This document shows, piece after piece, positions 27,323 to 36,901 of a DNA stretch of 64,000 bases. How positions within the stretch are numbered: position 1 is the first letter of the stretch; the number at the start of each line of letters is the position of its first letter. The translations under genes and the position numbers were made by a program. The stretch comes from Paenibacillus sp. BIHB 4019 (lineage in GTDB: Bacteria > Bacillota > Bacilli > Paenibacillales > Paenibacillaceae): contig NZ_CP016808.1 in assembly GCF_002741035.1 (NCBI RefSeq), forward strand, positions 7,030,001 through 7,094,000, read 5' to 3'. The notes under the pieces are model-generated. The model ran no database searches. It had not been told where the DNA came from and saw only the letters and a list, made by a program, of their open reading frames with translations.

Positions 27323-28609
27323 TTATTTTTTTATCATTAGTTTACGCAGCATATCCATCGGTTCAACAGGTGCCAGCGTCTTGATGTGGATGCGCTGAAG
27401 CGGGTGTCTTGCGGCATCCAGTTCCTGCCCCTTGTCATCGGTCATCTGCGTAATCGTCTGTTTGAAGAAGCGTCCGCCGGGACCTACAAACTCAACTTCC
27501 TGTCCCAGTTTGAAGTGATTGCGCTGCTCAACAACCGCAACTCCAGTCTCTTCGTTGTATTCCAGAACAACCCCTGCAAAATCATAAGGAGCTGGCTTAT
27601 CTTCCGGCTCATAAATATGATCCTCTGCACCCGGTGTATCGAGAAAAAATCCCGTGTTAAGCGGACGATTCGCCGCTTTGAAAATTTCATCCAGCCATTC
27701 CTGCTTCAGCACGAAATGTTCCGGATCTTCAAAATAGGAATCAATCGCTTGACGATACACATTTACAACGGTAGCAACATAGTGAATGCTCTTCATGCGG
27801 CCTTCAATCTTGAAGCTGTCTACGCCAACATCAATGAGCTCCGGCAAATATTCAATCATACACAGGTCTTTAGAACCCATCGTGAATTGATCTTCGCCTT
27901 CGGAATACATCGGCACATCATCAACAAACAAATCGTATTTCCAGCGGCATGACTGCGAGCAGCCCCCGCGGTTGGAGTCACGGTCGGTAAAGTGATTGCT
28001 CAGTACACAGCGGCCGGAAAAGGAAGAGCACATTGCGCCATGAATAAAAGCTTCGATTTCGATATCGACATGCTTTTTAATTTCTGCGATTTCTTCAAAG
28101 CTCGTTTCTCTGGCAAGAACGACGCGCGGCAGTCCTTCTTCCTTCCAAAACTGTACCGCCTGCCAGTTGAGCGTAGATTGCTGAGTGCTCAAATGCGCTT
28201 CCAGCTTAGGCGCTACTCGCGCAGCCGTCTCAATAATAATCGGATCAGCTACAATGATCGCTGATATGCCGACTTCCTCCAAATTGCGCAAATATTGTTC
28301 AAGCCCGCCGATATCCTCATTATGCGCATAAATATTCGTAGCAACGAACACTTTTGCGCCATAGCGATTGGCAAACTCAACGCCTTCCCGCATTTCCTCA
28401 AAGCTGAAGTTGCCTGCATTGGAACGAAGGCCGTATTTTTGCCCGCCAATATAAACCGCGTCAGCGCCATAGTGGATGGCGAATTTCAGCTTTTCCAAAT
28501 TGCCTGCCGGGGCAAGCAGTTCAGGACGATCGAGCCTATGGCGTTTTCCCTGATAGCGGGTTTTCGCCGGGTTCGTCGCCCCTGAATATGTTTTTTCTGC
28601 GACTGTCAT
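27323..28609 (-). CDS. U32 family protein, tRNA hydroxylation (TrhP/YrrO-like)
   Basis: The 428-residue protein is of the larger U32 type. It starts LDRPELLAPAGNLEKLKFAIHYGADAVYIGG and carries the signature E-A-F-I-H-G-A-M-C (residues about 186-194), then CVLSNHFTDRDSNRGGCSQSCRW with cysteines expected to hold an iron-sulfur cluster, and SFKIEGRMKS. Family members once called collagenases act in prephenate-dependent 5-hydroxyuridine formation in tRNA. GGAGGTG precedes the ATG. It follows the smaller U32 paralogue, as yrrN-yrrO do in B. subtilis. Confidence 0.9.
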   Translation of the reverse strand: MTVAEKTYSGATNPAKTRYQGKRHRLDRPELLAPAGNLEKLKFAIHYGADAVYIGGQKYGLRSNAGNFSFEEMREGVEFANRYGAKVFVATNIYAHNEDIGGLEQYLRNLEEVGISAIIVADPIIIETAARVAPKLEAHLSTQQSTLNWQAVQFWKEEGLPRVVLARETSFEEIAEIKKHVDIEIEAFIHGAMCSSFSGRCVLSNHFTDRDSNRGGCSQSCRWKYDLFVDDVPMYSEGEDQFTMGSKDLCMIEYLPELIDVGVDSFKIEGRMKSIHYVATVVNVYRQAIDSYFEDPEHFVLKQEWLDEIFKAANRPLNTGFFLDTPGAEDHIYEPEDKPAPYDFAGVVLEYNEETGVAVVEQRNHFKLGQEVEFVGPGGRFFKQTITQMTDDKGQELDAARHPLQRIHIKTLAPVEPMDMLRKLMIKK

Positions 28610-28635
28610 AGCAGCTGCACCTCCTGCTCAATTCC

Positions 28636-29568
28636 TCAATACACCTGTTCTTTATAAAAGAAACCAAAGCTCAGCTCACGCTGCGGATCTTGCGCTTCTT
28701 TAATCGGGTCCAGCCACTCATCCTCAAAACGGTAGCCTTCCGGATCAGCCATATAAGCGTCAATGACGTCGCGATATGCCCGAACTACGATTTCATTATA
28801 TTCCACCGACTTGAGCAGCCCTTCAATCTTCAAGCTCTCCACGCCGATTTCCATCAGCTCATGCAAGTTTTCCAGCATGCAAATATCATCCGAGCTCAAA
28901 ATATGCGTGCCGTTGGCATCCTCATATATAGGGAAACGCTCGTCTTTGCGTTCAGCTTCCATTACGTATAGCCCTTGCTCCTTGCTTGCGCTGCCAAGCT
29001 TGCCGGAGTCTTCCTGATGATCCAAATAGCTGTTCACGAGCGAGCGCTTGGAATGATAAATATTCGTCAAGCCGTGAACCTGCACCTCGATTGGCATTGT
29101 CGAGTTTTCTTTGATTTCAATAACCTGCTCCATATTCAGCTCACGGGCAAGCACAAACCGCGTAGCGCCGCGCTTTCTCCAATATTCAGCAGTCGCATAG
29201 TTCGTTGATGTCATCTCGGCATTCCAATGCAGCGGCATGTTAGGAGCAGCAGTCCGCGCAGCCATCAATACAGCGGGGTCACCGAACATAATGCCGTTGA
29301 CTCCAGCTTCGGCCAGTGCCTGCAAATAGCCAGGCAACGATTCAACGACATGATTGTGAATCAAATTATTTACCGATACATAAATGTTAACACCATGTGG
29401 CGCTGCCAGCTTCACTGCTTGCTTGATCATTTCCAAATCAAATTGTCCAGCAAGGCGCATGCCGTAGCGTGCTTCTCCAATCAGGAAAGCATCAGCTCCG
29501 GCAGCAATCAGACGCTCCAGTTCCTCCAAGGATGAAGCTGTCGTTAATAATTCAGGCTTTACCGCCAT
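28636..29568 (-). CDS. U32 family protein, smaller paralogue (YrrN-like)
   Basis: The 310-residue protein is homologous to its downstream neighbour: ELLTTASSLEELERLIAAGADAFLIGEARYGMR at the start, IEVQVHGLTNIYHSKRSLVNSY in the middle, and GVESLKIEGLLKSVEYNEIVVRAYRD near the end. It lacks the Cys cluster of the larger protein. In B. subtilis the pair is needed for the same tRNA uridine hydroxylation. It lies 14 bases after mltG and 26 bases before the larger paralogue, in one transcription unit. Confidence 0.88.
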   Translation of the reverse strand: MAVKPELLTTASSLEELERLIAAGADAFLIGEARYGMRLAGQFDLEMIKQAVKLAAPHGVNIYVSVNNLIHNHVVESLPGYLQALAEAGVNGIMFGDPAVLMAARTAAPNMPLHWNAEMTSTNYATAEYWRKRGATRFVLARELNMEQVIEIKENSTMPIEVQVHGLTNIYHSKRSLVNSYLDHQEDSGKLGSASKEQGLYVMEAERKDERFPIYEDANGTHILSSDDICMLENLHELMEIGVESLKIEGLLKSVEYNEIVVRAYRDVIDAYMADPEGYRFEDEWLDPIKEAQDPQRELSFGFFYKEQVY

Positions 29569-29582
29569 GTTTCTTACACTCC

Positions 29583-30680
29583 TTACTTAGACTGCGCAGT
29601 TTTGTTGCTGTTGGCAATATTATTGTTATGCTCGCTAAAGGTTTTAGCAAACAGATGCTGTCCGGTTCCGTCTTTCTTGGTTACATAGAAAAAATATTCC
29701 GTTTCCTGCGGATAAAGCGCCGCTTTGATCGAGCTAAGGCTTGGCGCCGCAATCGGTCCCGGCGGGAGCCCATCTACCAGATAGGTGTTATAAGGGCTGT
29801 CAACTTTAAGATCCTTATTGTATAAACGTTCCTTCGGCTTATCGAGCGCGTATTGCACCGTTGCATCTATTTGAAGCTTCATTGGCTTGTTCAGGCGGTT
29901 ATAAATAACGCTCGCAACGATCGGACGCTCCTCGTCAACGACGACCTCGCGCTCGACAAGGGATGCAATCGTAAGCAGTTGATGAATCGTCAGCTTGCGT
30001 TTCTCCAGTTGGATCGTCCAATCATTCGGAAGCTGGTCAAGCTTTACATCAAGCTCGGAAATCATACGGTTCAGTATTTCCTGCTCCGTGCTGCCCTTCT
30101 TCATTTCGTACGTTTCTGGAAACAAATAACCTTCCAGCCGGTGATGCAGCTTGGCATCAGCTGAAATTTCATTGACTGCATCCGCATTCGTCCACGTTTG
30201 CTGCTTATCGGCCAGCTCCAAAAATTTATCCTTGTCGATCAGCTTCTCTTCCGCCAGCTTATCGGCAATTTGCAGCACCGTAAGCCCCTCTGGAATCGTA
30301 AACCGGATCGTCTCCTGCTTGACGGTGCTGCCGCTGTTCAGCATAGCGATGACATCTGCCTTATCCATACCGGGATTCATCGAATAGGTGCCCGCTTGAA
30401 ATTTGCCGCCTTCTTTCTCCAGCTTCAAATAATACTTAAAGATCAGGGCATTTTTAATAATCCCTTCCTCCTGAAGCACATCGGAAATTTGGCTCGCTGA
30501 GGCGTTGTTCGGAATGACAATCTGCTTGGCCTCTGCCGTCTTAGTTGGCTCTAATTGAAGCCACAAATAAATAAATGCGCCGCCCACCACTGTAGTGATA
30601 ACGCCTAAAATGCTTAAAAATACGTAAAAAGCGATACGAACCTTGCTAGGCCTAGATGACTGCCTCTTTGCGTTGTCCAA
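29583..30680 (-). CDS. mltG: Endolytic murein transglycosylase
   Basis: MltG cuts nascent glycan strands and sets their length. The 365-residue protein starts at TTG 30680 with GGAGGAA nine bases upstream. It has a short basic cytosolic tail, one membrane helix (about 15-37), a LysM-like region (VIPNNASASQISDVLQEEGIIKN, RFTIPEGLTVLQIADKL) and the YceG domain with the catalytic Glu in RLEGYLFPETYEM. TIASLVEREVVVDEERPIVASVIYNRL is also typical. The order alaS-ireB-ruvX-DUF1292-mltG is the usual Bacillales one; the O-methyltransferase gene present after it in B. subtilis is missing. Confidence 0.94.
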   Translation of the reverse strand: MDNAKRQSSRPSKVRIAFYVFLSILGVITTVVGGAFIYLWLQLEPTKTAEAKQIVIPNNASASQISDVLQEEGIIKNALIFKYYLKLEKEGGKFQAGTYSMNPGMDKADVIAMLNSGSTVKQETIRFTIPEGLTVLQIADKLAEEKLIDKDKFLELADKQQTWTNADAVNEISADAKLHHRLEGYLFPETYEMKKGSTEQEILNRMISELDVKLDQLPNDWTIQLEKRKLTIHQLLTIASLVEREVVVDEERPIVASVIYNRLNKPMKLQIDATVQYALDKPKERLYNKDLKVDSPYNTYLVDGLPPGPIAAPSLSSIKAALYPQETEYFFYVTKKDGTGQHLFAKTFSEHNNNIANSNKTAQSK

Positions 30681-30707
30681 CCTGCTTTCCTCCTAATTCC
30701 CCAATAC

Positions 30708-30748
30708 GTCGAGAAAAAGAGCGGTGTGCACCGCTCCTTTTCTCGATG
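30708..30748 (-). terminator. Terminator between DUF1292 pair and mltG
   Basis: The core AGCGGTG/CACCGCT is extended by GAGAAAA/TTTTCTC, with a T-run on the minus strand. It may separate the alaS part from mltG. Confidence 0.65.
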
Positions 30749-30769
30749 TATACGTATAATAAAGCTTGC

Positions 30770-31084
30770 TTAAGGCCGCTCATCGCCAGCAAATAACAAA
30801 TCGTCATAAGCTTCAGACGCCAGTTCCCATTCTTCATCATCCTCAATCGTTTCCAGCTCCGGCTCTTGGCCAGCTTCGCCAATGACGCGGAAAAGCTCCA
30901 CTTCATCCTCGCCCTTCATCGCTTCCGACTGAAGCGCTGCATAAACGTAGGAGCCGAGCTTAAACTCGGCCTTGATGACGAAGGTTTCCATAACGCCGCC
31001 GCCCGCAAGGAGCTCGATTTGAGGACCGAAGGCTTCCCGCAGCCGCTCAAGCGGCTGCGGGATCAGTACCTCGCCTTGATCCAT
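30770..31084 (-). CDS. DUF1292-like acidic protein, second paralogue
   Basis: The 104-residue, strongly acidic protein starts at an ATG that overlaps the previous stop (TAATG). The C-terminal half (KAEFKLGSYVYAALQSE, DEVELFRVIGE, LETIEDDEEWELASEAYDDL) matches the strand order and the I-E-D-D/E-E-E-W motif of the preceding DUF1292 protein. The N-terminal 30 residues differ and are Leu/Pro-rich. It looks like a tandem duplicate that has diverged. Function unknown. Confidence 0.75.
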   Translation of the reverse strand: MDQGEVLIPQPLERLREAFGPQIELLAGGGVMETFVIKAEFKLGSYVYAALQSEAMKGEDEVELFRVIGEAGQEPELETIEDDEEWELASEAYDDLLFAGDERP

Positions 31085-31380
31085 TAATTTTCTTCCTCCA
31101 ATTCGCCGAGAAGCGTATTAAACGTCTCCTCCACGATGTTCCATTCTTCTTCATCTTCAATCGTGTACAGCTTAAGATCGTCGCCATCTTCCTCATAGCG
31201 GAAGGCGTAGACCTCATCTTCCTCTTCGCTCTCACCAACGAGCGGAACGACCATCATATATTTCTGATCAGAGCCATCCACTTCAAACTTCATGATGACT
31301 TCGAATTCTTCTTCATTGCCGTCTTCATCCGGAATATAAATAATTTCCGGCTCTTCGAACTGCATATCATCCTTTGTCAT
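31084..31380 (-). CDS. DUF1292 family protein (YrzB-like)
   Basis: The 98-residue acidic protein starts at the ATG at 31380, with GGTGAGG upstream. It has the DUF1292 pattern: acidic start, IIYIPDEDGNEEEFEVIMKFEVDGSDQKYMMVVPL, DEVYAFRYEEDGDDLKLYTIEDEEEWNIVEETFN. It sits in the conserved alaS-ireB-ruvX cluster. Function is unknown; the strong acidity could reflect protein binding. Confidence 0.9.
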   Translation of the reverse strand: MTKDDMQFEEPEIIYIPDEDGNEEEFEVIMKFEVDGSDQKYMMVVPLVGESEEEDEVYAFRYEEDGDDLKLYTIEDEEEWNIVEETFNTLLGELEEEN

Positions 31381-31434
31381 CTTAACCCTCACCTTTTCGT
31401 TTTGTGCATTGCGCCAAAATAGCTTTCGCTCCTG

Positions 31435-31851
31435 TTAACGCAAGCCCTTAGAATCGAGATAATTTTGTAAAATGAGCGTTGCCGCCATTTTGTCCACTAC
31501 CAGCTTTCGCTTCTTACGGCTGACATCCGCTTCTATGAGAGTACGCTCTGCGGCTACAGTAGTCAACCGTTCGTCCCAAAGGTGAACAGGCAAGTGTAGT
31601 TTCTGTCGAAGCTGCTCTGCGAATTCAATACTAATTTCGCCTCGCGGACCGATGGTGTTATTCATGTTTTTCGGTAGTCCCAAGACGATTTCACTAACCT
31701 CATACTGCTGCGCCAATTCGGCAAGCCGATCCAATTCGCCATTGTCACGGCGCTTCTTCACGACCTCGAGCCCTTGCGCAGTCCAGCCAAAAGGATCGCT
31801 TACCGCAACACCAATGTTGCGATCGCCGTAATCGAGTCCCATTGTTCTCAT
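31435..31851 (-). CDS. ruvX: Holliday junction resolvase-like protein (YqgF/RuvX)
   Basis: The 138-residue protein has the RNase H-like fold: [31 protein letters not shown] with the first catalytic Asp, [19 protein letters not shown], and [43 protein letters not shown] with the later acidic residues. The family is linked to pre-16S rRNA 5' end maturation and to Holliday-junction-like substrates. A GGAG lies about ten bases upstream. It sits in its usual place between ireB and the DUF1292 gene. Confidence 0.92.
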   Translation of the reverse strand: MRTMGLDYGDRNIGVAVSDPFGWTAQGLEVVKKRRDNGELDRLAELAQQYEVSEIVLGLPKNMNNTIGPRGEISIEFAEQLRQKLHLPVHLWDERLTTVAAERTLIEADVSRKKRKLVVDKMAATLILQNYLDSKGLR

Positions 31852-31872
31852 TGCTTGTCCGGCTCCTGACTA

Positions 31873-32136
31873 TTATGTTTTCTTATTGTTCAAATAAAAC
31901 CGGACAAGCTCTTCAATGAGTTCATCGCGTTCCTTCTTGCGAATCAGGCTCCTGGCGTTGTTGTGCCGCGGAATATACGCGGGATCACCGGAGAGCAAAT
32001 AGCCTACAATCTGATTAATCGGATTGTACTCTTTCTCCAGAAGCGCCTCATGCACAGACAGCAAAATGTCCTGTGAGGAGGTTTCCAAACTTTCCGGCAA
32101 CACATCAAACTTCATCGTTTTGTCCATGGAACTCAT
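31873..32136 (-). CDS. IreB-family regulatory phosphoprotein (DUF965)
   Basis: The 87-residue protein starts at the ATG at 32136 (GAGGTG seven bases upstream). It reads [12 protein letters not shown] near the start, where IreB of enterococci is phosphorylated on Thr by the PASTA kinase IreK; one Thr is present here. Then come [59 protein letters not shown], matching the family end to end. B. subtilis YrzL is the counterpart and also follows alaS. Confidence 0.9.
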   Translation of the reverse strand: MSSMDKTMKFDVLPESLETSSQDILLSVHEALLEKEYNPINQIVGYLLSGDPAYIPRHNNARSLIRKKERDELIEELVRFYLNNKKT

Positions 32137-32195
32137 CGCCAGCACCTCGCTTTCCAACTACATTTCAATGAGATTACTATCGATACACATTCCTA

Positions 32196-34829
32196 TCATA
32201 TCACATTTGCTTGGGCGAGAACCAGTTCTTCCGCAAGTTTCAATGCTTCTTCCAATTTGGAAGCGTCCTTGCCGCCAGCCTGCGCCATATCAGGACGGCC
32301 GCCGCCGCTGCCGCCGCACACTGCTGCTGCTTCTTTAATAATTTTGCCAGCGTGGAGGCCCTTCTTCACCAAATCGGCCGATACCGACGCTACGAGGCTG
32401 ACTTTATCCTCTTGAACAGCGCCAAGAATAATGACGGCGGAAGGCAGCTTCAGCTTCAGCTCATCAGAAATGCCGCGCAGCGCGTCCATTGATGGCGCAT
32501 TTACTTGAGCGCTAAGCACCGTAATTTCGCCAATCTGCTTCGCTTGCTGCTCCAGCGAGCCTGCTTCGATCCGGCTCAGCTTCGCTTGCAGCGATTCGTT
32601 CTCGCGGCCAAGCTCCTTCACCTGCGCATGCAGCGCTTCGATACGCTTAGGCACATCCCCATTGCTCGATTTCAGCAATGCTGCTGCTTGCCCCAGCAAA
32701 TCAAGCTGGCTTTCCGTGTAGCTGTAAGCGTGACGGCCTGTAACAGCTTCAATCCGGCGCACGCCGGAACCTATGCCGCTTTCGCTAATCAGCTTGAACA
32801 CGCCGATTTGCGAAGTGCTGGCTACGTGGCAGCCGCCGCAAAGCTCAAGGCTGTAGTCGCCGACTTGCACGACGCGGACGACATCGCCATATTTTTCACC
32901 AAACAAGGCCATTGCGCCCATTTCCTTCGCTTCTGCAAGCGACTTGTTCGTAATGGTCACATCGGTGCTGTTCCAAATTTGCTCGTTTACACGGCGCTCG
33001 ATTTCTACAAGCTCCTCATCGGTAATGCTGCCAAAATGGGAGAAGTCAAAGCGCAGGCGCTCCGCTTCCACAAGGGAACCCGCCTGGTTGACATGAGTGC
33101 CCAGCACTTCCTTGAGCGCTTTATGCAGCAAATGGGTTGCCGTGTGGTTTTTAATGACGTCCTCACGAACCGCTTTCGCTACAGCCGCCTGCACTTTCTC
33201 GCCCGTCTTAACGGTTCCCGATACTACGAGCGCATGATGCACGCTTTGGCCATGCGGCGCTTTCGTCACGTCTTTCACTTGCAGCGAGAAGCCTTGGCCC
33301 GAAATAATGCCGCGGTCGCCAATTTGTCCGCCGCTCTCCGCATAGAACGGGGTACGGTCCAGCAGCACAAACACTTCGCTGCCTTCGCCTGCGCTGTCAA
33401 TCAGCGCATCCTCTTGCACAATCGCCGTAATAGTCGATTCAATTACCAATTCATTATAGCCAACAAATTCGCTTTTAACCGTGAATTCGCCGAGTGCTCC
33501 GCCTTGAATCTTCATGCCGCCTGTATCCTGGCGAGCTGCCCGCGCGCGTTCACGCTGCGCTTCCATAGCTGCGTCGAAGCCTGCACGGTCAACGGTCAAG
33601 CCATTTTCCGCTGCAAAATCCTCCGTCAGGTCAAACGGGAAGCCATACGTATCATACAAGCGGAATGCATCCTCGCCGCCGATTTCCTTGCCGCCTGCTG
33701 CGCGCGCCGTGTCGACAAGCGTCGTGAGCAATGCCAGACCGTCGGATAGCGTTTCGTGGAAACGTTCTTCCTCTGTACGAATAACCTTCTCAATAAATTC
33801 GCGTTTGGATACAACCTCGTCGTAGTACACGCCCATCACTTCCCCGACAGTAGCGGTCAGCTCATGCAGGAATGGACGGTCGATGCCGATCGTTTTTCCA
33901 TAACGAACCGCTCTGCGAAGCAAACGGCGAATAATATAGCCGCGTCCTTCATTAGAAGGCATAACGCCGTCGCCGACTGCGAAAGCGACCGTACGGATAT
34001 GGTCAGCGATTACTTTCAGCGCCACATCATGCTCATCGTTCACATGATATTTCACCCCAGCAAGCTCGCATGTACGCTCAATAATAGGCATGAACAGGTC
34101 GGTATCAAAGTTCGAATCGACATCTTGCAAAATCGAAGCGAAACGCTCCAGGCCCGCGCCTGTATCGATGTTTTTGTTTGGAAGCGGCGTATAGCTGCCA
34201 TCCTTGTTATGGTTGAATTGCGAGAATACGAGGTTCCATACTTCCAGGAAACGCTCGTTTTCGCCGCCCGGCCAGCATTCTGGATCGTTCAAATCGCCGT
34301 ATTTGTCGCCGCGGTCATAGAAAATTTCCGTACATGGTCCGCATGGGCCTTCGCCGATATCCCAGAAGTTTTCATCCAGCTTGTAGATGCGCTCCTCTGG
34401 CAGGCCGATTTTTTTGTTCCAGAACGCGTATGCTTCCTCATCCTCCGGGTAAACCGTAACCGACAGGCGCTCTGGATCGAAGCCGATCCACTCCTTGCCC
34501 GTTAGAAACTCCCAAGCCCACGTTATCGCTTCTTCCTTGAAATAATCGCCAATGGAGAAATTGCCGAGCATTTCAAAAAAAGTATGGTGGCGGCGCGTTT
34601 TGCCGACATTTTCAATATCGTTGGTGCGAATGCACTTCTGCGAATTCGTAATCCGCGGGTTTTCCGGAATGACGCGTCCGTCAAAATATGCTTTCAGCGG
34701 CGCCATGCCTGCATTAATCCATAGCAGCGATGGATCGTTGTGCGGCACGAGCGATGCGCTCGGCTCGATCGTATGTCCTTTGCTTTCAAAAAAAGCGAGC
34801 CATTTTGCCCGAATTTCACTAGCCTTCAT
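32196..34829 (-). CDS. alaS: Alanyl-tRNA synthetase
   Basis: The 877-residue class II synthetase starts at the ATG at 34829, with GGAGG ten bases upstream. It has the aminoacylation core ([34 protein letters not shown]), the editing domain with zinc ligands [11 protein letters not shown] and CGGCH, and the C-terminal DHHA1 domain ending [15 protein letters not shown]. It is preceded by an alanine-type T-box leader. It heads the cluster ireB-ruvX-DUF1292. Confidence 0.97.
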   Translation of the reverse strand: MKASEIRAKWLAFFESKGHTIEPSASLVPHNDPSLLWINAGMAPLKAYFDGRVIPENPRITNSQKCIRTNDIENVGKTRRHHTFFEMLGNFSIGDYFKEEAITWAWEFLTGKEWIGFDPERLSVTVYPEDEEAYAFWNKKIGLPEERIYKLDENFWDIGEGPCGPCTEIFYDRGDKYGDLNDPECWPGGENERFLEVWNLVFSQFNHNKDGSYTPLPNKNIDTGAGLERFASILQDVDSNFDTDLFMPIIERTCELAGVKYHVNDEHDVALKVIADHIRTVAFAVGDGVMPSNEGRGYIIRRLLRRAVRYGKTIGIDRPFLHELTATVGEVMGVYYDEVVSKREFIEKVIRTEEERFHETLSDGLALLTTLVDTARAAGGKEIGGEDAFRLYDTYGFPFDLTEDFAAENGLTVDRAGFDAAMEAQRERARAARQDTGGMKIQGGALGEFTVKSEFVGYNELVIESTITAIVQEDALIDSAGEGSEVFVLLDRTPFYAESGGQIGDRGIISGQGFSLQVKDVTKAPHGQSVHHALVVSGTVKTGEKVQAAVAKAVREDVIKNHTATHLLHKALKEVLGTHVNQAGSLVEAERLRFDFSHFGSITDEELVEIERRVNEQIWNSTDVTITNKSLAEAKEMGAMALFGEKYGDVVRVVQVGDYSLELCGGCHVASTSQIGVFKLISESGIGSGVRRIEAVTGRHAYSYTESQLDLLGQAAALLKSSNGDVPKRIEALHAQVKELGRENESLQAKLSRIEAGSLEQQAKQIGEITVLSAQVNAPSMDALRGISDELKLKLPSAVIILGAVQEDKVSLVASVSADLVKKGLHAGKIIKEAAAVCGGSGGGRPDMAQAGGKDASKLEEALKLAEELVLAQANVI

Positions 34830-34899
34830 AGTTGATACGCCTCCAATAAGTTTCATTAATTTGCCCCTGCATTTTGCCGCCAAACCTGCTTTAAAACAT

Positions 34900-35150
34900 C
34901 AAAAAGTCCCTGTCAGTTATGACAGGGACGAAAACTCGCGGTACCACCCTGGTTATCGCCGGCATAAGCCTTGCCCTATTTCTAGCGGCACAGCCTTGCA
35001 GCAGCAATCTCCTCGTATGGACGATAACGGGTCCTCCCGGTGAAGTTCATTCACACTCCGAAAGCAGCTTTCAGCCATCCTTCGCCATAAAAGCTCTTGC
35101 AGCCAACGCCGATTACGGCGAAGAAGCTTCATCTCTGATTGGCGGTCTAT
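34900..35150 (-). promoter_or_regulatory. T-box riboswitch leader of alaS
   Basis: The minus strand carries the invariant T-box AACCAGGGTGGTACCGCG (34937-34954). It is followed by a perfect 9-bp terminator stem (34906-34914 with 34921-34929) and a T-run ending at 34900. Upstream is a long stem I region with an AGAGA motif near 35130. Uncharged tRNA-Ala should favour the antiterminator and raise alaS expression. I could not fix the alanine specifier codon by eye. Confidence 0.92.
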
Positions 35151-35180
35151 AGCTTACTTCTTTTTCATCAACGATTTCCA

Positions 35181-35281
35181 TTTAAAATATAAGAATTTAT
35201 AAGTTTTGCACTTATACATAGGCTTATATTTCTCCGACAAAACTCTTCGCGCGTCCCCGAAGGACGATGAAGTCATTTTTG
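35181..35281. repeat. Dispersed intergenic element, copy D1 (inverted orientation)
   Basis: Read on the minus strand it has CGTCCTTCGGGGACG, then GTCGGAGAAATATAAG...CTTATAAATTCTTATATTTT. Its GC-rich half has diverged but keeps compensating pairs. It lies head to tail with copy D2. Confidence 0.75.
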
Positions 35282-35282
35282 C

Positions 35283-35386
35283 TTTAAATATAAGAATTTA
35301 TAAGTTTCACTTTTATAAATGGGCTTATATTTCATCGCGAAACGCAAGCTCTGCCTCCAAAGGACGGCGAAAGCCGTTTACGCTTG
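35283..35386. repeat. Dispersed intergenic element, copy D2 (inverted orientation)
   Basis: On the minus strand it begins AAGCGTAAACGGC, contains GCCGTCCTTTGGAGGC and TGCGTTTCGCGATGAAATATAAG, and ends CTTATATTTAAA. With D1 it fills most of the gap between the alaS leader and the yrrI-like gene. Confidence 0.78.
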
Positions 35387-35427
35387 AGATGTACTAAAAA
35401 AGAGTATATCGGCAGCAAGGCCTGCTG

Positions 35428-36498
35428 TCAAATAATCTTTCGCCGTACATAATAAGCAAACATATGCTGGACGATGACCTTAAGCGCTGCGAAAATCGGA
35501 ACGGCGAGAATCATCCCCGCAACGCCCGCGACCTCTCCTCCGACCAGCAGAGCGAAAATAATCGCCAGCGGATGCATATGCAGCGTCCTCCCCACCACCT
35601 GAGGGGAAATGATGTTGCCCTCTAAAATTTGGCATAGCGTATTGATTACCGCAACGAGAATCATCATTTTGACCGATATGGTCGACGCCATCAGAATAGC
35701 CGGAATCGCCCCCAGAAACGGGCCCAAGTAGGGAATAATGTTCGTAATGGCGACAATGCCGGCAAGCAGCAGCGCATATTCCATTCCGATGATCGTGTAG
35801 CCGATATAGGCGAGCACGCCGACGATCAGGCAGACCAGAAACTGCCCGCGTATGTAGCTGCCAAGCGCCGAGTCGATATCCTTCATCAGCCGGACGGTGT
35901 TTTGGCGATGCGATTTGGGCACATACGTAATGATCGTCCGCTCAAACACCTCAAAATCCTTCAAAATGTAAAACGCCAGAAACGGCACAATAAAGGCAAT
36001 GAACACCGTATTCAGCACCGACCCAATATTGTTGATAAAATGGATCAGCGTTTCCGAAAGCTTGCGCTCCATATGGAGCAGCGACTGGTTCATGCCATCG
36101 CGCAGGCTGTCCGGCAAAAACGACGTATTGTTAATGTCGGTCACCAGATTTTGCGCCTTAATCGTCAGGTCCGGCACCCGCTCGTTGAGCTCCTGCACCT
36201 GCATCGCAAGCATTGGAATAACATTGACGAGCAAGACGGTCAGCGCTGTGAAAAATACCGTATAGATGAGCAGCACCGCCATCGTTCGCGGAACTTTACG
36301 TTCATGCAGCATCGTCACTACCGGGTTCAGCACGTATGAAATAATCATGGCAACGATAAATGGCGCAAGTATCGCCTTGAGGAAAAAATAAATATTCATA
36401 AACATTGGCTTGACCAATATAAGCAAATACAGCGCCAGCAAGCCTAGAATTACATAGACCAACCACACAAACAGACGGCTTTTTGTGAACCGTTCCAC
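35428..36498 (-). CDS. AI-2E-family membrane protein, YrrI-like
   Basis: The 356-residue protein has seven to eight membrane helices. The conserved C-terminal block is ITNIIPYLGPFLGAIPAILMAS, then CQILEGNIISPQVVGRTLHMHPLAIIFALLVGGEVAGVAGMILAVP. The central soluble stretch (about 85-145) is amphipathic. It starts at GTG 36498 with GAGGG upstream. Its place directly upstream of alaS matches yrrI of B. subtilis. A specific substrate is not known. It is distinct from the YtvI-like paralogue at 19529. Confidence 0.87.
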   Translation of the reverse strand: MERFTKSRLFVWLVYVILGLLALYLLILVKPMFMNIYFFLKAILAPFIVAMIISYVLNPVVTMLHERKVPRTMAVLLIYTVFFTALTVLLVNVIPMLAMQVQELNERVPDLTIKAQNLVTDINNTSFLPDSLRDGMNQSLLHMERKLSETLIHFINNIGSVLNTVFIAFIVPFLAFYILKDFEVFERTIITYVPKSHRQNTVRLMKDIDSALGSYIRGQFLVCLIVGVLAYIGYTIIGMEYALLLAGIVAITNIIPYLGPFLGAIPAILMASTISVKMMILVAVINTLCQILEGNIISPQVVGRTLHMHPLAIIFALLVGGEVAGVAGMILAVPIFAALKVIVQHMFAYYVRRKII

Positions 36499-36522
36499 TT
36501 TCCCTCACCCCCCGCTCGCTTA

Positions 36523-36630
36523 CCAAGGTGAAACGGCTGTCGCCGTCCTTTGACGGCGGCTGCGCGTTTCAGTCCGAGAAATATAAGTCCATTCATAAGT
36601 GTGAAGCTTATAAATTCTTATATTTCAAAA
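36523..36630. repeat. Dispersed intergenic element, copy E (upstream of yrrI-like gene)
   Basis: It begins ACCAAGGTGAAACGGC, contains GCCGTCCTTTGACGGC and GCGTTTCAGTCCGAGAAATATAAG, and ends CTTATATTTCAAAA. It is the best-conserved copy and matches copy C closely. It lies 24 bases upstream of the yrrI-like start. Confidence 0.82.
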
Positions 36631-36735
36631 GGCCCATAGGCCAATCTGCTACAGTATATGTACAAGCGGGGAAAATCATCCATGGTCATTGCAGAATCTC
36701 GCTTGGAAACGGGGAGCAAGCTAAATAGAGGTCTT

Positions 36736-36763
36736 TTTGCATCATACAAAATTTTGCTATCAT
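36736..36763 (+). promoter_or_regulatory. Candidate mntH promoter with operator-like inverted repeat
   Basis: TTTGCA (36736-36741), 16 bases, TATCAT (36758-36763). An inverted repeat TTTTG-7-CAAAA (36735-36751) overlaps the -35 and resembles an MntR half-site (TTTTGCAT). The regulator assignment is inference. Confidence 0.4.
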
Positions 36764-36901
36764 TGACATATTGGGCTTTGAGCAGGGACATGCCCGAGCA
36801 CTTTTCCATTGACAAAAATGTTTCCCAGGAGCAATATTGTTTCATAGAACAAACAAATGCGACAGCTCCAACATCTGAGCGTTAACGAAAGAAGGGTTTT
36901 T

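Noticed and set aside
32505..33749. 414-residue ORF antisense to alaS
   Set aside because: It mirrors the codon pattern of alaS, has no start signals and an Arg/His-rich random composition.
35181..35386. Insertion sequence remnants
   Set aside because: No transposase fragment or target duplication could be recognised; the structure fits a short palindromic element better.
2124..36630. CRISPR array interpretation of the repeats
   Set aside because: The copies are dispersed, about 100 bp long, structured, and have no regular spacers or cas genes.
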